In this document: one piece after another, positions 24,000 through 30,149 of the stretch
How the letters are laid out: each line of letters opens with the position of its first letter
Numbering within the stretch: position 1 is the first letter of the stretch
DNA from: an uncultured Clostridia bacterium
Lineage (GTDB): Bacteria > Bacillota > Clostridia > Oscillospirales > Acutalibacteraceae
DNA: 30,149 nt
Direction of reading: 5' to 3'
Assembly: GCA_937877675.1 (NCBI GenBank)
Contig: CALEIS010000152.1
Span: 1 to 30,149 of the forward strand
Made by a program: the position numbers and the translations under genes
The notes under the pieces: generated by a model
The model's input: only the letters and a program-made list of their open reading frames with translations
What the model was told of the DNA's origin: nothing
Databases searched by the model: none

Positions 24000-24956
24000 A
24001 TGAGCAATAAAGCAAAAAACATAGTCAGAAATATTATTCTTGTAATTTGTATAATTTCTTTTTTAGGTTCTGCTGTATTTTTATTACAATACTATTTAAT
24101 TCTTCCTCAAAGTGAAAAAAATGTTTATGAAGACTTGCGTGAAATAAATTCGAAGATGGAGCAGGAAATTGACCCTAATATTCCTATCAGTCAATTAAAA
24201 CCCGACTATTCTGCAGCAATTGAAATAAATGATGAAACGGTTGCATGGGTTAAAATTCCAGGTACAACTATTGACTATCCAGTAGTACAACATCCTGACG
24301 ATGCAAATCTGGGTGCAGATAATTATTATTATCTTAATCATAATTTTGAGAAAAAAAGGTCTATTGGTGGAGCGGTTTTCTTAGATTATAGAAATAATGC
24401 AACTACTCTTGATACCAATACGATTATATGGGGACATAATGTTTATAACAAAAATAGAATGGAGCCTATTTTATCTGATTTAGACCAATATGAAGATGTT
24501 AATTTCTATAAAGAACATCCAGTTATTGAGTTTAATACACTAGAAAAGTTTTACAAATGGAAAATCTGTGCAGTTTTTGTAACTAATCAAAAAGATAAAG
24601 ATGATAATGGCTATGTTTTTAATTTCTTTTATCCCCATATTAATGGCGAAAATTTTGATGGTTATATAAATGAAATAAATAAGCGTACACTTTATCATAC
24701 GGGTGTTGATGTTAATAAAGATGATAAATTTCTTACGCTTATAACATGTTATCGAGGATTTGATACATCTGATTACAGAGCACCATCTTACATTGTTGTA
24801 GTTGCTCGTCAGGTTAGAGAAAATGAAGAAACAACAGTTGATACATCTGCTGTAACTCCAAATAAAAACCCTAAATATCCTCAAATATACTATGATAAAT
24901 ATGGTTTAACAAACCCATATATAAATGATGAAAAATGGTACCCTGCGGAGGTGTAA
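24000..24956 (+). CDS. Class B sortase 1
   Basis: A 318-residue membrane-anchored transpeptidase. One N-terminal membrane segment (about 10-32) is followed by an extracellular sortase barrel. The catalytic His146 is in TIIWGHNVY, Cys250 in LTLITCYRGF, and Arg260 in the DYRAPSYIVVVARQ strand, where a short insertion separates Cys and Arg compared with the usual spacing. SrtB-type features include VAWVKIPGTTIDYPVVQ and NYYYLNHNFEKKRSIGGAVFLDYRN. After the barrel there is a tail ending PKYPQIYYDKYGLTNPY, shared with the next gene. No LPxTG- or NPxTG-type substrate is encoded nearby. The start codon is one base after the CinA-like stop. Confidence 0.92.
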   Translation: MSNKAKNIVRNIILVICIISFLGSAVFLLQYYLILPQSEKNVYEDLREINSKMEQEIDPNIPISQLKPDYSAAIEINDETVAWVKIPGTTIDYPVVQHPDDANLGADNYYYLNHNFEKKRSIGGAVFLDYRNNATTLDTNTIIWGHNVYNKNRMEPILSDLDQYEDVNFYKEHPVIEFNTLEKFYKWKICAVFVTNQKDKDDNGYVFNFFYPHINGENFDGYINEINKRTLYHTGVDVNKDDKFLTLITCYRGFDTSDYRAPSYIVVVARQVRENEETTVDTSAVTPNKNPKYPQIYYDKYGLTNPYINDEKWYPAEV

Positions 24957-24962
24957 ATATAT

Positions 24963-26264
24963 ATGAGTAATGAAAATAAAAAGAATGATGCACTTTCATT
25001 TGAAGACTTGAAAAAGCAACTAGGTATGACTGATTCAAAGAAGGAACAAAAACAAGAGGCTAAAAAAACAAATGATGAAAAAGTTGTAGAAGTAGTTGAA
25101 GAAAAGACAGAGTCTGTAGAAAAAGCATCAGAAGTCAATAATAAAAAGCCAGAAAAAGTATCTAAATTTCTGGATAAAGAAGAAAACTTCATCGACATAA
25201 CAGCACAGTTTGTTACTGAGGATGACGAAACAGAAGAAGAGAATAAAGAGGAGAAAAAGAAACCAAAACAGAAAAGTGTTCAGAAAAAGAGAGTTCGAAC
25301 ATTTAATGAAATTTTTTCAGATTTCTTTAAAGGTTTCATTCCATTAAAGAAGGATAGTGCAAAAGAGAAAGTTCGTAAAATCGTTATGGATATTTCTTTA
25401 ATCGCAATCATCACTTGTCTTGTGGCTTTTGCTAAGTACTTTGTGGAGTATCGTCAACAAATTTCTTTGCAAAATGATTTGAAAGGTCAAATTGTTGATT
25501 CTGGTAGCATGAGTGAAGACCAGATTAATCAAGCATGGCAAGAATTATATGCAAAATTCCCTGATATTAAATTCCCAAGTGGAATGAAACCGGACTATGC
25601 GTACTTATATGCAACGAATGATGATTTTGTGGGTTGGTTGACTATTGAAAACACAAATCTTGATGTTCAAATTGTTCAATATGGTGACAATGATTACTAT
25701 CTTTACAGAGATTTCTATGAAAAGGGTAGTAGATATGGTACTCCATATATGGATTATAGAAATGACCCCAAGGATTTAGATGACAACACCGTCATATATG
25801 GGCATCATATGAATGATGGTCTTATGTTCTCAAATCTTGATAAATACAAGACACTTGAGGGTTATAAGGAATCACCAGTCATAAATTTCAGCACATTGTA
25901 TGCGGATTATCAATTCAAGGTTGTTGCTGTTATGATTTCTACTGGTAATACTGCAGATAATGGTGGCTTTAACTACATGATTTCCAATTTCTCATCTGAC
26001 GATAAGTTCAATAGTTATATAAGTGAAATTAGAATGAGAAGTCTTATCAATACAAATGTTACAGTTAATCCTGATGATAAACTTATTACTCTTGTAACAT
26101 GCTCACATGATTTCGACGATGCAAGACTTGTTGTAGTTGGAAGAATGGTTCGTGAAGGTGAAGATGCGTCTGTTGATGTTAATGGTGCAACACTTAATCC
26201 GGAGCCTAAATATCCACAGGCATGGTATGATAAAAAGGGAAAAGAAAATCCATATGCCAGCTGA
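24963..26264 (+). CDS. Class B sortase 2 with long charged cytoplasmic N-terminus
   Basis: The 433-residue protein has about 135 residues of Lys/Glu-rich, low-complexity sequence before its single membrane segment (about 140-158), so this part lies in the cytoplasm. The outer domain is a class B sortase with His281 (TVIYGHHMND), Cys380 (LITLVTCSHDF) and Arg388 (DDARLVVVGR), which is a complete active site. A tail ending PKYPQAWYDKKGKENPY matches that of sortase 1, pointing to tandem duplication followed by divergence at the N-terminus. It starts 6 bases after sortase 1, with GGAGGTG in the end of that gene. The cytoplasmic part may bind another protein of the operon, but that is inference. 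Confidence 0.92.
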   Translation: MSNENKKNDALSFEDLKKQLGMTDSKKEQKQEAKKTNDEKVVEVVEEKTESVEKASEVNNKKPEKVSKFLDKEENFIDITAQFVTEDDETEEENKEEKKKPKQKSVQKKRVRTFNEIFSDFFKGFIPLKKDSAKEKVRKIVMDISLIAIITCLVAFAKYFVEYRQQISLQNDLKGQIVDSGSMSEDQINQAWQELYAKFPDIKFPSGMKPDYAYLYATNDDFVGWLTIENTNLDVQIVQYGDNDYYLYRDFYEKGSRYGTPYMDYRNDPKDLDDNTVIYGHHMNDGLMFSNLDKYKTLEGYKESPVINFSTLYADYQFKVVAVMISTGNTADNGGFNYMISNFSSDDKFNSYISEIRMRSLINTNVTVNPDDKLITLVTCSHDFDDARLVVVGRMVREGEDASVDVNGATLNPEPKYPQAWYDKKGKENPYAS

Positions 26265-26307
26265 TTGATGTGGATTCTGAGATAACGGGAAGAAAGAGGT
26301 AATTAAA

Positions 26308-28419
26308 ATGAAGGCAAAATTATTGTCACTTAATATTGACAAGAGTATGTCTTTTTCACGTTTTCAAGCACGTCTTGACAGTAGCTTGAAGACATATACA
26401 GGGGACAATCTTAAAATCGAACAGTATGAAAATATAAGAGAAATGTTTAGTGCATTACAAGAAGCCTTAGAAAGTGAGGAACTTATAGTTGCTGCTGTCG
26501 ATGTTAAGAATTATTTGAAATTCAAGAATGCATTGATTCAGGCATTTGGTGGGGATGCTGTTTACGACCCTGCAGTGCTCAATAAAATGGAAAAGATGGT
26601 TGAAGTAAATGACCAAATCAGAAAAGCATTTGCAGTATTTCCAGAAAGTGCAACTGTGTTTGCATCTGAAGATGGATTGTATTCAGGTTTTGGTCTTGAA
26701 AATGGTTCACAATGCATTTTGTGTCTTCCAATTGATAATAACAGAATTGATGCGATTTTAAGAAATGGAGTAATACCATTTTTGTCAGGTTCATTTGCAC
26801 CAGTAGAAAATGAAACAGTAGATTCAAGGGTACAGAACGTTTACAACCAGAAGGTTTCAGTTGCTGTTAAAAGAATTCTTGATTCAAACTCTGTTGTTGC
26901 AGTTAATGGAACAACAAATGCAGAAACATTGAAAAGCTGTGGAGACTCAGTTGAAGGATTTAGCGATGCATTTGTATTTACACCTCATGTAGAGGATAAG
27001 GGTAATGTTAATGCTACAGAATATGCTGCACAACTTGCAAAGGTTAGCCTCGATTTATCTGCTGCAAATATTGGCGCATGTATCAGTGAAATTTATACAT
27101 CGGGTGATGTTAAATACTTGTGTATTGCAGTTGCAAATGAACAGTCTGCGATTGTAAGAAAACTTTATATGGCAGAGAATGAAACAGAATCCGCTTTTGT
27201 TGAAAGTGCAGCGATTGAACTTATTGAACTTGTTAGCGAAAAGGCTATGGGTATCAGAAGCGTTGGAATTGAAATAAATGATGCTCCAATTAGTGAAAAT
27301 GCTATTACAGAAAAAGATAAAAAGGCTGTAGGTAAAAAGCCATTGATTGTTCTTGCTGTTTTGTTGAGTCTTGTTGTTCTTGCTTGTGTGGCATTGGGTA
27401 TTATTTATGTTGTTCAAGGTGAAGATGGATGGTTAGCAAATCTGTTTAACTCAAAGTCAGAAAAAGAAGAAACAACAGTGGCTACTGATGATAATGATTT
27501 TGTTATAGATGAAGAACCAGATAATTCAGTTCCTGAAGAAGTTGTAAAGAAGCTTACTATTTCCGACTATATTATTAGTGAGTTCATTTCAGTAACTATG
27601 CAAAATCCACCTATTCCATCTAGCATAAGTACACCTCCAAGCGTGATTACCGTAAATGGTGAACATTATGATGCAAAAGAGGCTATAGCAAGACTTATTT
27701 CTGCTGAGATTGATGTTACTAATTATGAACCAGAGGCTGTAAAAGCACATGCAGTTGCAATATACAGTTTTCTTAAATACAGAAATAATGGTTATTCTAT
27801 TGACAATGTTGTTATAGGTGATACTTTTTCTGATGATATTTTGAAACTTGTTGAATCAGTTTTCGGAGAGTTTGTTGCAATAGATAATAATGTTGTAATC
27901 ACACCATATCACAATATGTCCGTTGGTCGCACATTGAATGTTTCAGGAAGGTTACCATACCTCACTTCGGTTAAAGCACCTGCTGGTTCACCTGAAATGA
28001 ATTCAGAAAACAATAAAGTTGTAACGAAAATCACTGTTGATGAAATGAAGAAAAAATTACTTGAGTTTGATAAGAATATTACTTTATCTGACGACCCAAG
28101 TGAATGGATAGTTATTACATCACACGATTCAGCTGTTTCATCCAGTGTTGGCAATGTGGTTCAAATAAAAGTAGCTGGTGGAACATATGAAGGCCCAGTT
28201 TTGAGAAGTCTTATTTTAGGTGAAGAAATTCTTCCTTCAAGTTGCTGTACAATTCAGTATATTGAAGCTGAGGGTGTATTTGAAATTACTGCATATGGTA
28301 AAGGCTCTGGTATTGGAATGAGTCTTTCTGGTGCAGATTATATGGCTAAAAATGGCAAAGATTATAAAACAATTCTTACAACATATTATGTTGGTACAAC
28401 AGTAGTTAAAGAGGGGTAA
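26308..28419 (+). CDS. CinA-like (degenerate) / transmembrane / SpoIID-like fusion protein
   Basis: The 703-residue protein has three parts. Residues 1-160 follow the CinA N-terminal MoCF-type domain: MKAKLLSL, NIREMFSALQEALESEELIV, VYDPAVLNKMEKMV, and PESATVFASEDGLYSGFGLE with CILCLPIDNN, but the GGxGPTxDD substrate motif is missing. Residues about 178-312 follow the CinA C-terminal domain: SAANIGACISEIYTSGDVKY with CIAVANEQSAIVRKLY aligns with the free CinA-like protein of this operon, without ESCTGG or GIAGP. A membrane segment (about 345-369) leads to an acidic linker and a SpoIID domain (about 415-700) with Glu467 in LISAEID, AVKAHAVAIYSF and GKGSGIGMSLSGADYMAKNG. There the usual GHGVGMSQ has lost His and Gln. 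Probably a non-enzymatic sensor or scaffold plus a wall-binding or weakly lytic domain. Its ribosome binding site is AAAGAGG. Confidence 0.78.
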   Translation: MKAKLLSLNIDKSMSFSRFQARLDSSLKTYTGDNLKIEQYENIREMFSALQEALESEELIVAAVDVKNYLKFKNALIQAFGGDAVYDPAVLNKMEKMVEVNDQIRKAFAVFPESATVFASEDGLYSGFGLENGSQCILCLPIDNNRIDAILRNGVIPFLSGSFAPVENETVDSRVQNVYNQKVSVAVKRILDSNSVVAVNGTTNAETLKSCGDSVEGFSDAFVFTPHVEDKGNVNATEYAAQLAKVSLDLSAANIGACISEIYTSGDVKYLCIAVANEQSAIVRKLYMAENETESAFVESAAIELIELVSEKAMGIRSVGIEINDAPISENAITEKDKKAVGKKPLIVLAVLLSLVVLACVALGIIYVVQGEDGWLANLFNSKSEKEETTVATDDNDFVIDEEPDNSVPEEVVKKLTISDYIISEFISVTMQNPPIPSSISTPPSVITVNGEHYDAKEAIARLISAEIDVTNYEPEAVKAHAVAIYSFLKYRNNGYSIDNVVIGDTFSDDILKLVESVFGEFVAIDNNVVITPYHNMSVGRTLNVSGRLPYLTSVKAPAGSPEMNSENNKVVTKITVDEMKKKLLEFDKNITLSDDPSEWIVITSHDSAVSSSVGNVVQIKVAGGTYEGPVLRSLILGEEILPSSCCTIQYIEAEGVFEITAYGKGSGIGMSLSGADYMAKNGKDYKTILTTYYVGTTVVKEG

Positions 28420-28425
28420 TTTATT

Positions 28426-29445
28426 ATGAAAATTTTGGTTACAGGTGGCGCAGGTTTTATTGGTTCACATACATGTGTTGAACTTTTAAATGCAGGGTAT
28501 GAAATTGTAATTGTTGATAACCTTTACAATTCAAGCGAAAAATCACTTGATAGAGTTAAGGAATTAACAGGTAAGGATTTTGCATTCTATCCTTATGACA
28601 TTCGTGATAAGGAAAATATGAGAAAAATCTTTGAAGACCATAAGATTGATGCGTGTATTCATTTTGCAGGTCTTAAGGCAGTTGGTGAAAGCTGTAGAGA
28701 ACCATTGATGTATTATGATAATAATATTGGTGGTACATTAGCTCTCTGTGAGGTTATGGCTGAATATGGTTGCAAGAAAATTGTTTTCAGTTCATCTGCA
28801 ACTGTTTATGGTAATAGCAATATTTCACCTCTTAAAGAAGATATGAAAACAGGTGGTACAACAAATCCATATGGTACAACAAAGTACATGATTGAGATTA
28901 TTCTCGACGATTTCCATAAGGCTGATAAGGATTGGGGCGTAACACTTCTTCGTTACTTTAATCCAATCGGTGCACACAAGAGTGGTAGAATCGGTGAAAA
29001 TCCAAATGGTATTCCAAATAACCTTATGCCATACATAACACAGGTTGCTATCGGTAAATTGCCTTATCTCAATGTTTTTGGTGATGATTATGATACTCAC
29101 GACGGAACAGGTGTAAGAGACTATATCCACGTTGTTGACCTTGCTCTTGGACATGTTAAGGCAGTTGAAAAAATTCTTAAGGATGAACCTGCAGTTAATA
29201 TTTATAACCTTGGTACAGGTAATGGTTATAGCGTTCTCGACATTGTTAAGGCTTTTGAACAGGCTTCAGGTCAGAAGATAGAATATAAAATTGCACCTCG
29301 TCGTCCTGGTGACCTTGATGTTTGCTATTCTGATGCATCAAAGGCATTCAACGAACTTGGTTGGAAAGCAGAACGTGAACTTTTAGAAATGTGCGAAGAC
29401 TCATGGAGATGGCAGAGCAATAATCCAAACGGATTTGATGACTAA
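28426..29445 (+). CDS. galE: UDP-glucose 4-epimerase
   Basis: GalE interconverts UDP-glucose and UDP-galactose, using bound NAD+, for galactose use and for cell-surface sugar synthesis. It has 339 residues, near the family's usual 338. The NAD-binding TGGAGFIGSH is at 6-15, the catalytic Ser124 in FSSSATVYG, and the Tyr149-xxx-Lys153 pair in NPYGTTKYMIE. LLRYFNPIGAHKSGRIGE and GVRDYIHVVDLALGHV are GalE-specific. AGAGGGG lies before the ATG. It follows the SpoIID-like gene by 6 bases, so it is probably in the same operon, and the HAD gene starts 3 bases after its stop. Confidence 0.96.
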   Translation: MKILVTGGAGFIGSHTCVELLNAGYEIVIVDNLYNSSEKSLDRVKELTGKDFAFYPYDIRDKENMRKIFEDHKIDACIHFAGLKAVGESCREPLMYYDNNIGGTLALCEVMAEYGCKKIVFSSSATVYGNSNISPLKEDMKTGGTTNPYGTTKYMIEIILDDFHKADKDWGVTLLRYFNPIGAHKSGRIGENPNGIPNNLMPYITQVAIGKLPYLNVFGDDYDTHDGTGVRDYIHVVDLALGHVKAVEKILKDEPAVNIYNLGTGNGYSVLDIVKAFEQASGQKIEYKIAPRRPGDLDVCYSDASKAFNELGWKAERELLEMCEDSWRWQSNNPNGFDD

Positions 29446-29448
29446 TTT

Positions 29449-30036
29449 ATGAGAGTTTTTGATTTTGACAATACCATTTATGATGGTGAAAGCATTTTCG
29501 ATATTTTTCTCTACTTTCTAAAAAAAGACTTTAAGAATATAATTAGATATGCACCAAAGTTTATTAAGGATTTTATCAGATATAAATTTGATAAAATTAC
29601 TGTTGATGAAGCGATGGCAAGTTATGGTGCAGCTTTCAAGGATTATTGCCAAAAATACGATAATATCAATGATGAATTTGAAAAGTTTTGGGATATTAAT
29701 CAAAAGAAATTAAAACAGTTTTACTTTGATATTCAACACGAGGATGATATTGTTGTTTCAGGCTGTCCATATTGTCTTTTGAAAATAATATGTGAGAGAA
29801 TCGGAATAAAACATTACATTGGCTCAGATATAGACCCTATAAAAGGTGAAATAAACACTATTTGTTATAAAGAGCATAAATTGGAGGTTTTTCATTCAGT
29901 TTATGGTGATGTGATTATTGATGAGTTTTATACTGACTCAATGGCTGATAAGCCTATGATGGATATTTCAAAAAACGTCTTTTTTGTAGAGGGTAATAAA
30001 ATCACTCAAATCAAAAAAGATGGTATTACAATTTAA
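29449..30036 (+). CDS. HAD superfamily (IB-type) phosphatase
   Basis: A 195-residue HAD hydrolase with motif I FDFDNTIYDGES (nucleophile Asp5, acid Asp7), a helical cap (about 20-95), motif II VVSGCPYC and motif III/IV region VYGDVIIDEFYTDSMADKPMM (about 159-179). The alignment of motifs fits subfamily IB, which holds phosphoserine phosphatase-like enzymes. The substrate is unknown; close neighbours galE and the sortases suggest a sugar- or lipid-linked phosphate, but this is only context. The start lies 3 bases after the galE stop, with the ribosome binding site probably inside galE. The gene ends just before rnpB. Confidence 0.85.
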   Translation: MRVFDFDNTIYDGESIFDIFLYFLKKDFKNIIRYAPKFIKDFIRYKFDKITVDEAMASYGAAFKDYCQKYDNINDEFEKFWDINQKKLKQFYFDIQHEDDIVVSGCPYCLLKIICERIGIKHYIGSDIDPIKGEINTICYKEHKLEVFHSVYGDVIIDEFYTDSMADKPMMDISKNVFFVEGNKITQIKKDGITI

Positions 30037-30043
30037 TAAATGT

Positions 30044-30149
30044 GAGTAAATTGGGCAGTTGCGCAAACTTAAGTTTGTGAGGAAAGTCCGAGCATCATAC
30101 AGCAGGGTAACGGCTAACAGCCGCCGAGGGCGACCTTAGGGAAAGTGCA
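30044..30149 (+). ncRNA. rnpB: RNase P RNA, class A (5' part, cut by window end)
   Basis: GGGCAGTTGCG, GAGGAAAGTCCGAGC, CAGCAGGGTAACGGCTAA, CAGCCGCC and GAGGGCGACCTTAGGGAAAGTGC follow the conserved order of the P1-P4 and CR-I regions of bacterial RNase P RNA, the ribozyme that trims tRNA 5' ends. About 105 of the expected 350-400 bases are present. The exact 5' end is uncertain by several bases. Confidence 0.93.

Overview
The window looks like chromosome from an AT-rich, spore-forming, anaerobic gut Clostridia member, probably Oscillospiraceae/Ruminococcaceae (Ruminococcus-like). The grounds are the strong Shine-Dalgarno sites, SigK and YpeB sporulation proteins, a type I dockerin, plant-arabinan genes, a bile-salt-hydrolase-type enzyme, class B sortases, and a class A RNase P RNA at the right edge. 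This placement comes from gene content only; no marker gene was compared.

Layout. 1-2366 (+): end of an exported/surface protein, an HU-family protein, PrmA and an ArsC/Spx-family protein. 2458-7586 (+): a secreted GH5 glucanase, then an araB-like kinase, araA and araD behind their own promoter. 7620-8589: three tRNA-Ser genes (CGA on +; GCT and UGA on -) separated by about 630 bp of non-coding DNA. That DNA holds repeated copies of tRNA-Ser 3' ends, each joined to a hairpin core and a terminator. 8710-9408: sigK. 9525-10472 (-): cytoplasmic GH43. 10656-15242 (+): an SH3b/C39-like secreted protein and a very large subtilase-LRR-dockerin protein. 15277-16185 (-): a cysteine-rich FliB-like protein. 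16333-19299 (+): MFS transporter, bile salt hydrolase, a terminator/attenuator-like hairpin and PnuC. 19337-21060 (-): a small lipoprotein and YpeB. 21207-30036 (+): a long co-directional run of cysteine desulfurase, ThiI, a CinA C-terminal-domain protein, two class B sortases, a CinA-like/TM/SpoIID-like fusion, GalE and a HAD phosphatase, followed by the start of rnpB.

How the genes work together. GH43 and AraA/AraB/AraD form a route from arabinose-containing oligosaccharides to D-xylulose 5-phosphate, and the GH5 acts on beta-glucan outside the cell. NifS and ThiI deliver sulfur to tRNA 4-thiouridine. PnuC and the CinA/PncC protein both touch NAD salvage. The most unusual block is 23519-28419: a free-standing CinA C-domain and two membrane sortases beside a membrane protein whose cytoplasmic half looks like a complete but degenerate CinA and whose outer half is a degenerate SpoIID domain. 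The second unusual feature is the set of tRNA-Ser-tail repeat units at 7694-8288.
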